Shown in pieces: positions 43,846-54,183 of a stretch of 64,000 nucleotides of DNA. Both the position numbers and the translations under genes were made by a program. Positions within the stretch are counted from its first letter, which is position 1. Each line of letters begins with the position of its first letter. The notes under the pieces were generated by a model that did not search any database, was not told where the DNA came from, and saw only the letters and a list, made by a program, of their open reading frames with translations. The DNA comes from Lepidodermella squamata (lineage: Eukaryota; Gastrotricha): the NCBI GenBank assembly GCA_047495785.1, contig JBLDXI010000020.1, positions 3,038,001-3,102,000 of the forward strand, written 5' to 3'.

Positions 43846-44463
43846 CGAAATTCTATACAACTTTTCTATTGAGTATTATTTCACTGTTGAATACCTAGAA
43901 CCTTCTATACCAAATGTACAAAAAATCATTAATGAACGACCCTAGCGGAAATTTCATAGCTACAGCGGTTCATTAAGACTGTTTTCAAGGCTCATCACTC
44001 CGAACAGCCACAATGCATCATACAGGATAGCCTTAGGCCTTAGTAGCCCATCATTATGGAGAATTATGGCCCAGTAAGAAGTAATTATGACACAGATAAA
44101 AAGAAAATCATAATGCATAAGGAAATCATAAGGAACGCACCTTTCAGCAAGTAAAGCCTCTAATTTGACTTGAAGTTTTGTTTCTGATATATTTCAAAGG
44201 TGGGGACATATCCGGGGACATATCCGATATCCGGGACCTTTGGGACAATCCGAGCCCCAGGACACTCCTAGGCATCTCCAACAGCCGGCATATGGGTCAA
44301 CAGGCTATGACGAAATGATCACTTTATCGAACAAATCTATGCATCTGGGTAATTCGATGAAAATATATTTTTCACACGTCATGCAAGTGCGGAATTTGAA
44401 AACTGCTCCTTGGAGATATTTATTAAAAATCACGATTACGATAAACGATTAGCCTTCTGTCTT
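43846..44463. other. Spacer between members D and E
   Basis: No coding signal. Contains a short imperfect direct repeat (ggggacatatccg, about 44205-44235) and the conserved 3' block with the minus-strand AATAAA. Confidence 0.45.
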
Positions 44464-45184
44464 TCATTCCTTCGGCATTGTTTTTTCAACGGGCGAGACA
44501 GAGTTTTGCGAAACAACCGCTTGCTGATTGGCTGGTGGTGTTATAACCGTGAACTCATTCGCAGGTTGTTGCTGCGTTTCAGGATTCCTCGTCCCGAAGC
44601 CGCATGCTCCGATGCAGAAGCAAACGATTATAGGAATGATGATGATCAGAATGAACACAATAACAAGTGCCGCGATAAGAACTCCTTCACCGGCTGTCAA
44701 CCCAGCATCGGCTTCGTCCGTTGCTAATGTCGTAAAATTATCGCATACTCTAAGAAGGTATACCTAAAAAATCACGGGATAGCCATATATTTGAACAAAA
44801 TTATCCACAGATAAAGCTCACCTGATATTTTTGAGCTGAACCATCATCGTATTTGTAGTAATTGCCTTGAATTGTCTGGTTCGCGACATCGTAAGTAGTG
44901 TCAGAAGATACGCACTGGCGGCAATATTTTCCACAGGAAACTTGCGTTGTGCACACCTCATGCGAGACTGATATCTTGTAAATAATTTTCGGGTTCTTCG
45001 CGGCATCGTCTGTCCAGTTGCATTCCACCTTCCTTTTAATACTAAAAACAGTGTTTTCGGATTTGCAAGAAATTCGTCCATCAACACCAAAGGCTGATGG
45101 TGAGCTGCAATCTTGGCCGTGAATCGATGGAAGGCCAGCTCCGAAAAGCAGGAGGGCAAGATATTCCCACATAAATAGTTGCAT
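44464..45184 (-). CDS. Cys-rich single-pass membrane protein, family member E
   Basis: Exons 44822-45184 and 44464-44763 around a 58-bp phase-0 intron give 220 residues. The start MQLFMWEYLALLLFGAGLPS (45184) is chosen because it aligns with member D; the upstream in-frame extension is AT-rich. The ectodomain has ISCKSENTVFSIKRKVECNW, ISVSHEVC, VSCGKYCRQC, NQTIQGNYYKY. Exon 2 starts VYLLRVCDNF, with the TM LIAALVIVFILIIIIPIIV. The tail is shorter than in D and F and lacks the KKTFP(M/V)IP block but keeps SQNSVSPVEKTMPKE. Function unknown. Confidence 0.8.
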
Positions 45185-45482
45185 AATTAAAAGGCAGATT
45201 TTCTTAACAATTTCATAAGGAAACATAATTTTTATGGGGCCGAAGCTGGAAACTTGTTTATTTCCAGTTATTAAATTGAATTCAAACATTTTTTACGGGT
45301 TGGCAAGCCAAATAGCTTGTTACCTATTTCATTTTCTATCTGCTCGAGGGACGTGTTCAGTTTCGCCAAATTACATTGTAATTTTCCAACGAGTGGCGAG
45401 CACATATTATAAGAATATGTGTTCATTTCAGCTGGTGACTGAAGATAGGACTGAAGCTGCCCTCTTCTGGGCGTTAAAGCTT

Positions 45483-45510
45483 ATAAATAAATAAATAAAT
45501 AAATAAATAG
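45483..45510. repeat. (ATAA)n microsatellite
   Basis: About six to seven ATAA units (ttataaataaataaataaataaataaatag). Confidence 0.85.
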
Positions 45511-45594
45511 GAGGATGGATGTAAGCCGCCCACCAACATATTAAAATCGCTCAACAATATACAATATACAAGAATTAAAAGTCCTTTTACGAAG

Positions 45595-45870
45595 AGAAAA
45601 CAAAGAATTCTCTGGTGCGATTGAAAAGAGAGAGAAAGCGTTGAAACGCTGCGAAATGGTTGGATGGAAGCATTATTCTTTCCTTATCTTGATTCCTAAA
45701 TTCTACGAAATTTGTCTACGGTAGTTAACGTAAAGCTACCACCAGCAAGCTAAACTACCGCTAAGGAACTTCGTAAACCAGGCTTAGCTGGAAATGAAAC
45801 GATTACTTTCGCGTAGTGTTGAAAGCAAACAGCAATTTTCATTAAACACATTTTAGGTGGGATAAATAGT
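45595..45870. repeat. Duplicated spacer block, copy 2
   Basis: Counterpart of 43588-43845. Part of the duplicated unit upstream of member E. Confidence 0.65.
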
Positions 45871-47470
45871 GAATAAAGTTCTATACATACATATATAGAG
45901 GTGCGCACAAACAGTCCTTTCATTGTGTTTAACGCACAACGTTGCACGGCATTATATCTTATTACTATAGGTTATTTTTGAGCGTTAACAAACTCAGGTT
46001 TTTCAATTGTATTAAACCAATATTTTAAACAGATTTTTGGCAGGGACAAACAACTTTAAAATAAATAGTAATAAGAAGAAAAAATGTCACGGCGCTGAAT
46101 CACTGCTTTCTTACCTACTAAAAATAATTTCCAAGCCTGCAAGTGAATACCTCTTATATTTCCTTGAATACGTTTGGACTCTATATATGTGGGACATTCT
46201 ATGCGTATAATGCAAAAAAGCATCAACAGATTCATTTGAGCAAAAACATGTTCATACATATTAGAAAGTTTGCTTTCAACACCACGCGAAAAAGCGTGTC
46301 ATGTGGCGTATAATATGTGAAAAGACACAGGCCTGGGCCGATTTTTTGCCTGAGCCTCGAAACACGAATATTCAAGAATTGAGCCCGCGTCCACATGTAC
46401 GTCACATGACTATAAGGTATACCGCGCGATGAGAAAGCACTAATGCCGTAGCTCCAGGAGTGTGCATAAACATGGTCATTTCAATGTACTTAGAGCAAAA
46501 ATAACGTTGCATGGCATTATTTTTATTATTACCATGATGTCATTTTTAAGTGTTCGCAAACTCAAATGTTTTTGTATTTTTTGTTCACCAATGTTTTAAG
46601 GAGATGTTTGGTGGAAACAAGAAAATCTAGGCAGGTTAACAGCAGGTATCGAACCCAAATCGCCATGAATGTGGGGGCAGCTTATTTATGAATAATCCAC
46701 GATCGCACATTCGTTTTCAGAAATATTGCGGCATCGTCCTGAAGGCTGTCTACGACGCGAAGCGAGTAGACGGGGCTGTAAAATAGGGTTGCCTAGTCGA
46801 CTCTCTGCCGACTCGCTATATTTGGAAGTTGGAGTTTTGCATGATACTTGAAGCAAAAAACTTAATCGCGTCTTCTTCGACTTGTCTCTAGCCTAAGCAA
46901 ATATTTATTCGACGAGATGTGCGCACGGATTAATCTTTGACGCCTTCGTTGAACAGCGCATAGTAATGCCAAAATTGCGTCTAATGGTAAAGATCCAAAA
47001 ATAGGGCAGCATGCAGAAATAGGTACATGCTGAATTTTTGTATTCGAGGTAAATGAGATGACAGTAGGCCAAAAATCAGCTGGTTTCACCGCCACAGCGA
47101 AAAGTTTTGACTTTCAGATTTTTCTTGAGAAGCAATTTTGCCGTCACAATGCAGGAATTTATTATGAAGAAGACTGGTTACAACTGATAAGGATTCAAAT
47201 CCAATTTTTGAGTGCCTCTTAGGCAATTGTTAAATTTCATCAAAGGTATTCGGTCCATTCAAATGGCGCTTGAAATTCATTTCTTCTCTGTTAACTCACC
47301 GTCCGGGGTCTAGTTCGACTGCTCATGGTGGACGGCTGACTTCATTAGTGTAATCAGCTTTTGCTCTTATTCACACGTCATGCCATTGCGAAATTTGAAA
47401 ACTGAGATATTTATTGAGATATTTATTGAAAATTACTAATACAATATAAATTCAAGTACCATCCAGTCTC
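45871..47470. other. Large spacer between members E and F
   Basis: 1.6 kb without a supported gene, the longest gap in the cluster. Some segments resemble each other: 45780-45960 and 46260-46560 share words such as 'aacgttgca(c/t)ggcatta' and 'ctcaa(a/g)tttttg/attgta', consistent with a tandem duplication of spacer DNA. A Pol III box-B-like word (minus strand, near 46650) has no partner box A. Possibly an old lost family member. Confidence 0.4.
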
Positions 47471-48216
47471 TCATTTCTTCGAAATCGTATTATCAGTGGG
47501 CGAGACAGAGTTTAGCGGAACGGCCGCTTGCTGATTGGCTGCTGTTGCCATTACCGCGAACTGATTTGCAGGATTGAAAACTCCACGGTACATCTGTTGT
47601 TGCTCGAATGGGATCACTGGAAAGGTTTTCTTCGGGGCGAAGCAGCAGCTTTTCTTACAGCAGCATATGATTGTAGGAGTGAGCATGAGGAGAACGAACG
47701 CAACAATTATTGCTCCGATTATGCCTCCTTCAGCGGCTGTCACACCAGCGTTAACTTCCACCGTTGCTGATGATGTAAAATTTTCGCATACTCTAAGAAC
47801 AGTAACCTACAAGACCCTTTTCCAAGAATGATTATTTCGCAATGGAAACCCACCTGATATACTTGCGCTGATCCATCGTATTTGTAATAATTGCCTTGAA
47901 TTGTCTCGTTGAGGACATCGTAAGCAGAACTAGAAGATGCGCATTTCCAGCAGTTTTTACCGCAGGTGAGTTTCTTGGAACACACCTGGTGCGAGACTGA
48001 TACCTTGTATACAACTTTCGGACTCTTCAGTGCATCGTCGGTCCAGCTACATTCCACCTTTCTTGAGATACTGAAAATAGGGTTTTCGGATTTGCAAGAA
48101 AGACCTCCGCCAGCATCAAAGGATGAGGATGTGCTGCATTCTTGGCCTTGATTTGTTGTAACGCAAAGGCCAAGAACTATTAGCAGTGCGAGGTTTCCCA
48201 ATAGAAATATGTGCAT
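47471..48216 (-). CDS. Cys-rich single-pass membrane protein, family member F
   Basis: Exons 47854-48216 and 47471-47806 around a 47-bp phase-0 intron give 232 residues. Signal peptide (MHIFLLGNLALLIVLGLCVT). Ectodomain: EC, LSCKSENPIFSISRKVECSW, VSVSHQVC, LTCGKNCWKC, NETIQGNYYKYDGSAQVYQ. Exon 2: VTVLRVCENF, TM GIIGAIIVAFVLLMLTPTI, then CCCKKSCCFAPKKTF and a tail ending LNSVSPTDNTISKK. It is closest to D. Function unknown. Confidence 0.82.
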
Positions 48217-48661
48217 AATTAAAAGGAAAATTCTTTCAAGAAGTGTAACAGAACATCAGCGCAAATTTTGGGGTGCTGAATGTGAAACTTGAGTCCAATA
48301 AGCGATTCTGAGCAAACTTTCACTCTTCCAGGAATTGAAAAATTAAATTGAATGTAAACCTTCTTTTTAACGATATTCGAGCTTGAAATTGCCTTGGAAT
48401 ATCGCGAATCAATACTTCGCCACTTCGAAACTCTGCACGTGGCTACAAATTAGAATACTATTTTTGCGCAGTGTCGAAAGCAAAACATAAATTTTTGGCT
48501 GGAATCAATAATGTAAAAAATAGATATCCTTTCCATCATCTTAAAAACCTTCCATGAACACTTGAGAGTTTACTATACAGATTACAAAAATAAAGATTGA
48601 AATATGTTGTTTAAGATTAATGTAGTAGTGTAATATAAAATCCACAAATATCGCTTGTAAT
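48217..48661. other. Spacer between members F and G
   Basis: No coding signal. Contains a degenerate relative of the duplicated spacer block (about 48370-48510). Confidence 0.45.
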
Positions 48662-49397
48662 TCATTTCTTCTCCGTTTCCTCAGCAGGTGAGACCGAGTT
48701 CGACCGCTGAGGGTGGACGGCTGATGTCATAGCCATGTACTGCGGGGCTGGGTTGAAAACGCCGTGATACATCTGCTGCTGCCCGAATGGAATCATTGGA
48801 AACGGCTTCCTTGGTCTGAAGCAGCATGTCTTTGTGCAACAGCAGAGCAGAATAGATCCTAGAATTAGCAATATGAAGCCGCCGAAAATGCCTCCGATAA
48901 TGCCTCCTTCGACTGACGTCAGCCCTGCATCCACCTCTGCTGTTATCACTTGTGTGATATTTCCGCAGATACGATTTACTGTAACCTAAAAGTTGGAGAT
49001 AAATATAATCCCTTCGGATTTAATTGGAGCAAATGGTTACTTGGTATAACGCTGACGACCCAACATACTTGTAGTAGCTTCCAGTCACGGTTTCATTGGC
49101 GACGTCGTAAGCGTTGGCAAACAGTGTGCATTTCGAACATTTTCGTCCGCAGGATGTTCTTTTCTGGCACTCTTGATGCGTGATTGAGATCGTGTAGGAG
49201 ACCGCTGAGTTTTTAACTGCGTCAGCCATCCAACTACATTCCACTTGCCTCTGGGTACTGAAAATAGGATTCTCTGATTTGCATGTGAGCCCGGCGTCGT
49301 CAAATGCCGAAGAATAGTAACATATGTCAGATGCTACTACTGCAAAGCTCACCGCGAAAACGAATAGCGCAAAAACCTTGCAGGGTGGCGATTCCAT
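48662..49397 (-). CDS. Cys-rich single-pass membrane protein, family member G
   Basis: Exons 49041-49397 and 48662-48985 around a 55-bp phase-0 intron give 226 residues. Signal peptide (MESPPCKVFALFVFAVSFAV). Ectodomain: IC, LTCKSENPIFSTQRQVECSW, ISITHQEC, TSCGRKCSKC, NETVTGSYYKYVGSSALYQ. Exon 2: VTVNRICGNI, TM GGIIGGIFGGFILLILGSIL, then CCCTKTCCFRPRKPFPMIPF and a tail ending SNSVSPAEETEKK. It is the 5'-most member (the cluster is read right to left). Function unknown. Confidence 0.82.
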
Positions 49398-50142
49398 GAT
49401 TCAGCCCGAATCAGTCCCGAATTTTCGGAGCTCAGGTGGGCTCGGCGTTGAAAATTTGACGAATGATTCAATTTAATAAACTTGACGTTTGCGATCTCGA
49501 TCTACCACCAGTAATTTCCGTGGTAGGAAATCAAAAGTAAGCGGAACTGAATGAACCCTGGTCTCTGTTATGAGCTGTTTGGAATTGACTGAATTTATTG
49601 AATATTTGCGATGTTGGGAACTTATCGTGACTTGGCTCACTCTTCAAACTTCCACATTTTTCTGAAATATCGTAGGCAATGCATGAAAAAGCTCAAAAAA
49701 CGCGGATTATCAGAAACGAGTCTCCAGCAGTCGGTCGTTTTAGTCATGAAACCTAAAGTAAGTCTCATGGTTTTAGCGCTTTCTGTAATAATCAAATAGG
49801 TGTTAAAAAAAATGAGCAAGGGGATTCTCTTTTACATTCAGCCTCTCTTAATCAAAGAAAAATAAAAAATCTGACGATGTGCCTTAGCAGTTAGCTTGAA
49901 AATCAACTTGAAAATCTATGAAAACGCGGTAATTTTAGTATAAATAGGTATATGCGAACAATAAAATTGTGCTCAGAAACAGCTCACGTGCCATCTTTTG
50001 ATTTTCTTCATAATTCGAAGACCCAAATTTCACGGGCGAATCTTGGAAAACCTCAGTAAGCTGCGTCGACGATAAAGGTGAACCCATACCACCGGGGCCA
50101 GTCTACGACCTTTGTAGGTGGATTGCGCCTAAGGAATGGAAG
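49398..50142. other. Region upstream of the cluster
   Basis: Should contain the promoter of member G. A plus-strand ATG frame at 49611-49757 (49 codons ending at a GTAAGT) is possibly an exon, but no partner exon was found. Confidence 0.35.
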
Positions 50143-50404
50143 AGACCGGTGGGGAAACCTCGAACTAGATGGCTAGATGCGGTTGAAAGAAGTTTAAAGT
50201 AGGACTTACAACAGAAAATATGATAAGAAAAAAACCGACGGGTCCCGTGGCAGACCTCGTAAAGATGGTAGCAGTGTAACCGAAATTTCAGAAAAAACTG
50301 TTGACTGGACATTTACCGAAACAACGGCATTAGATCGAGTTGAATGGCGGAAAATAGTCGAGTCTCTGGAAGATTTTGAATTCTATAATAAAAGTAAGAT
50401 TTGA
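50143..50404 (+). mobile_element. Decayed 3' end of a LINE reverse transcriptase
   Basis: One frame reads RPVGKPRTRWLDAVERSLK then stop, the classic basic 'GRP-x-x-RW-x-D' motif at the C-terminus of many non-LTR retrotransposon ORF2 proteins. Shortly downstream another frame reads ALDRVEWRKIV, which normally follows in the same protein. The two being in different frames and separated by stops shows decay. No RT core or 5' part is nearby. Confidence 0.5.
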
Positions 50405-51120
50405 TTTTCTCGGCTGTGGGGGCGGGTGACTAAATTTTTTGGTTTGCCTTACCTTCGCCTTCCTCAAAACCCGCCGAAAGGGTACAGACGTCTAGTCGCG
50501 GGGAAGAGAAACAAATAATTCATTTTCATAAATCATTTTCATTTGCAGAAAAATTATAAATCACTTTGCCCATGTTTTCCAATCTTTATCTTATTTTAAC
50601 CGCCGAATAACAGGTCTTGTCCAAAGTCACTCATCGCCAAGGTAAGTCCCATTCAAAGGTGAGCAGCAACCAAATACCATAGTCGTATGATGATATCATC
50701 ATACATTCACCATTTCTATATTTCTGAACACTCGGAATGCATTTCTGGCGTGGAACAATGTTTGCTCTCATAAGAGCTGTGTACTCAGCGTTTGTTTGAA
50801 GCATTTTTCTGTAAGGGATTATTCATTCTCAAGAGTTCCGTCTGATTGCAGCAGCAGAGATCATCAGCATTTCCGGCAAAATTCGGGGCGAAGAAAAAAA
50901 CTCGGGCTATTCCGTTGTTACATTAGTTTACTGTTATCACAATTACAACACAAAAAATGCATACTGCACAAAAATGAGAGTGAGATCAATTGTTTAGCCT
51001 GCTATGTTTTCCTTATATGCTAATAGCAGCAGCTATTTGTTATAATTATTGAATGTATAATATGTAATTTCAAACGTGAATATGCGTGGGTTCAAGTCTT
51101 TCAATTTCTATTCCTTCTAA
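50405..51120. other. Intergenic
   Basis: No supported gene. AT-rich. Confidence 0.45.
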
Positions 51121-51907
51121 TCAGACCGCAGTATGGCAAAGCGGGCAATGAACGCAACGGCGAATATCTTGTTCGTAAGCTCGGTGTTTGCAGGTGCCGC
51201 AGACCCAGAACTGGAAATGGTACAGCGGGCGGCCGGAGACAACGCAAACGGGGAATTTTGCGAAACAGCTCGGGCAGCTCGTTGACCAGTCCGGAATTTG
51301 AGCGTCGCAGCTCGGGCAAGCTGCCATAGTAGCTCGCGTGTCTTTCGGCGGGCGACGGACGAAAATTTCAACGGCTAATTCTTCGATTTGTTGCTTATTT
51401 GCCGTAGGCAGCTGGTCGGGGCCGAGAGACTCGAGCCGCAAAAATGCTGCAGAGCAACTGCCATAATTTCGGCTAGCTGCAGCACACAATGCTAAAAAAA
51501 ATAGGCATTAAAATATTTCAATTTCTTTTTGAATTAGCAATTAATTAAAATGTTTGTCAACTAGAAATATTTAAATTTTAAATTTTAATTTTAAAATAAG
51601 AAAATATTATAATTTTTCCATTTTCGACAGAAAATTCCAGTAAAATCAATTCTAGACGCTAGGGCTGCTTACCAACTAGGCTGTAGAGTCTGAATGATCC
51701 AATGAAGTCTTCGTAGTCTCGAAGCAACAAAGCTGTTCGGTGGGCCGCATCGTAATCGCCTTTGTAAAGGTGCCGATGGGCTAAAATCATGAAATGATAC
51801 GCTTCAGCGCCTCGCCACGCGTTATCGATTAACCGCGCATCACCGCCGACTCCGGAAGCCGCCACAGCTGCATCCTCAGCCAATAAACCAGCCAGCGACA
51901 GCGTGGG
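51121..51907 (-). CDS. WDR35: C-terminal fragment of WDR35/IFT121
   Basis: Two minus-strand exons, 51673-51907 and 51121-51491. The upstream one starts at a good acceptor (TTTCAG|CCC) and encodes the end of the helical repeat region (EAYHFMILAHRHLYKGDYDA, LLLRDYEDF). The last exon carries KDTRATMAACPSC, WSTSCPSC, FPVCVVSGRPLY, CGTCKHRA and CPLCHTAV, the zinc-ribbon-like C-terminus of WDR35/IFT121. That protein is a subunit of the IFT-A complex for retrograde ciliary transport. The full protein is about 1,180 residues; only about 200 are here, and no further exon was found on the minus strand up to 64000. The upstream DNA is instead filled with a LINE piece, satellite and another gene. So it is either a truncated copy or a gene with an enormous intron. 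The plus-strand exon at 52063-52216 lies within that upstream space. Confidence 0.75.
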
Positions 51908-52062
51908 CTGAAATCATAAAAATGTACATATTGGATAAAATTCAATATAAAAATCGAAAATAATTTTTGATATTCAATTGATCGGTGTGACAAGTGAATG
52001 ACCAAAAAATGACTAAATAACAGTTTTATTTGAACGAAACGTGTGATCAGGAAATGCTTTAG

Positions 52063-52216
52063 AAAACAAATTGTCCCGGCTAATTCCGAATTCAAAGTAC
52101 TCAAACAACAGCTTCAAACCGATTTCACAGCCGAAAGTGTGGCGAAAAAGGCGAAGCAGGCTTGGAAGCAATATGATCCCACTAATTTTAACTACGAAAA
52201 ATTATTGCCTCAATAA
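52063..52216 (+). CDS. Orphan terminal exon, unknown protein
   Basis: After an acceptor-like GCTTTAG, a frame of 50 codons with coding-like composition (KVLKQQLQTDFTAESV, KQAWKQYDPTNFNYEKLLPQ) ends at TAA 52214-52216, while all neighbouring DNA is AT-rich and non-coding. It would be a last exon. No upstream plus-strand exon is evident because the WDR35 fragment occupies the opposite strand there. Family not recognised. Confidence 0.35.
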
Positions 52217-53463
52217 TGGCTGTGTTTTATTCATCTGACCATGATTTTGTCCTGAAAATTGATCATTTTGGAAATTTGCGTGCAACTCAGGAAAATTTAT
52301 TTTTTCATCAAACGAGGAATTCGACGCTTTTCTTTTTCTTTCGCTTTACAGTAGAAATTATTCCTTCAAAATGTTGTCCGAATGTGTCCTGGGATGTCAA
52401 GTTCCAGTTATACTCTTTCTCCATTTACATTTGCCGATAAATTGACGAAAATTTTTGGAGCTTGTTCTCAAGCTACCTTGAGGTTATTGATACAGCGTGT
52501 CCCAGAATTTGGCAGATTTTGTGGGGAACTAATGAAAATATACCTACTGAGACATTATTCCAGCTTTTAGGAATAAAAAATTCACCGGAGAAAAGCCGGA
52601 AACCCCGACGGTAATTATCGGTATTTTACTCGCTCGGGCCAAATTTCTCCGGAATTTTTTATTCCATTAACACGTGACATAGGTACTTGATTACCAATCT
52701 CGCGATTTTTTGAAGTTTTTTGAACTTTGTCTCTAATTTTACAGTTTCTGAATCATTGTCATTGTCCGTGTGTTTTCTTTGATGCGTTACTTATGGGACA
52801 CGCTTTAAAAGGTTCTGCCCTTCACTATAAAAAATTTCGTAATTTAACCGCTAATTAACCGACTTTTACTCGGGCTCCTATTTAGCCTAAAAACTTAAAT
52901 TCAAGCTTCGATTAACCGAAAAATGAAATTCGAGGCGATAATTGCCAAATTTTGGGTAAAAAGTATAAAAAGACCGATTTTCTTAGTCTATCTATTTTTG
53001 AACACCCTAAACTCCATTTTACTTGCCCCATGTTACTCTGTATTGTATGGATAAATAACCCCCGAATTATTCTAAATAGTTTAGCGACTCGAAATGGTTT
53101 CGTATTTTATTCTAAATAACCGGCCGTGCTAACTGCCAAAAGCTAAATAGCGAACTTTCTTTAATGTTTATTTCGGCCCTGGCTCTTATTTCGGCATTTA
53201 CGGTAAACTCTTCATCGAGAGAGATTTGATAAGAGCCATTCAATCACTCTGTTAACACGGCCTGGTCCGGGACCGGAGCGAAAAATGCAACAAGAAAGTC
53301 TACACGGCGGCTGGGATGAGTAAAATGGGATAAGACACATGAGACGTAGAAACTAAAATATAACATATTTTAGTCTGCGATTGAAAGCGCGCGTCTGCAG
53401 AAATATCTGCGATTGAATATTAAATTTTCTGAGATTTGTTAAACATATTATTGAACCGAACAA
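52217..53463. other. Intergenic, LINE 5' flank
   Basis: AT-rich. The last 250 bp before 53464 are GC-richer (53230-53330) and are probably the 5' UTR/promoter of the LINE fragment. Confidence 0.4.
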
Positions 53464-54150
53464 ATGGCGAGCACGACTCTGCAAGCTAAACTGCTTAAAA
53501 TGGCTGAAGACGAGGCAATTTGTGACTTGGTTAAGAAACTCGGATTTTCAGTGGCTTCGATGCTGAGTGACCTGATCTCCATCGAATCTGAAAGGAAAGA
53601 CGAAATAATCACGGTAACCAAACAATATCAACAATTTGTTGACGAAGTCAAAGAAGATACTGCTTATGCGGCTGATAACGTGATCGACTCTGTCAAACAA
53701 GCGTCCTATGAGATCAGGAATGGCGGATGCCTGATCACCGCCGTCCACGAGGCCCTTTCCCAACGGGACAGGGCGAACAACATCGTTATCTCCGGACTGG
53801 AAGCGCCAGACGGTAATACCGTCATAGCCTTATCTGACCTGGTTGCAAATCTCGGCATCCTGAACTTCGACGTCAAAGAACGCATAATACGAACGAACCT
53901 GATCACGAGGGAAAACCAAGATCCTAAAATTATTGTGCAGCTGAAATATGCTTCCGACAAACGTCTGTTTCTCGAAAAAGCCCCCCAGCTTCGCAAAAAA
54001 GCTGGGTGGGAGTCTGTGTTCATTAGCAAGGACCTGACCCCTGCTCAAGCTAAGATCGAGTTTGAAAAACGGGAGCACAACAGACGCCAACGATCGACTG
54101 GTGCGCCGGTAAAGAAAAACCTGGTACCTCCTCAGCCGACATCACCTTAG
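53464..54150 (+). CDS. LINE ORF1 protein
   Basis: A complete 228-residue frame (MASTTLQAKLLKMAEDEAIC ...). The N-terminal half is predicted helical with coiled-coil-like heptads (about 25-75). The second half has RDRANNIVISGLEA, KIIVQLKYASDKRLFLEKA and FISKDLTPAQAKIEFEKR, the arrangement seen in ORF1 proteins of CR1/L2/Jockey-like elements: an RRM-like fold, then '(R/K)DLT-x-x-QR'. Such proteins bind the element RNA. Intact reading frame. The following sequence opens an endonuclease, supporting LINE identity. Confidence 0.72.
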   Translation: MASTTLQAKLLKMAEDEAICDLVKKLGFSVASMLSDLISIESERKDEIITVTKQYQQFVDEVKEDTAYAADNVIDSVKQASYEIRNGGCLITAVHEALSQRDRANNIVISGLEAPDGNTVIALSDLVANLGILNFDVKERIIRTNLITRENQDPKIIVQLKYASDKRLFLEKAPQLRKKAGWESVFISKDLTPAQAKIEFEKREHNRRQRSTGAPVKKNLVPPQPTSP

Positions 54151-54183
54151 GAACCTGGCGCCCTGTCCGTTGCTGACAAGAAA

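Noticed and set aside
46640-46715. Second tRNA-like element (minus strand) with a GGTTCGATACC box B
   Set aside because: No box A at the proper distance and no cloverleaf; a lone 11-bp match.
49611-49757. 49-codon plus-strand frame (MLGTYRDLAHSSNFHIFLKY...) ending at GTAAGT
   Set aside because: Coding-like composition but no partner exon in phase could be found; kept only as a note.
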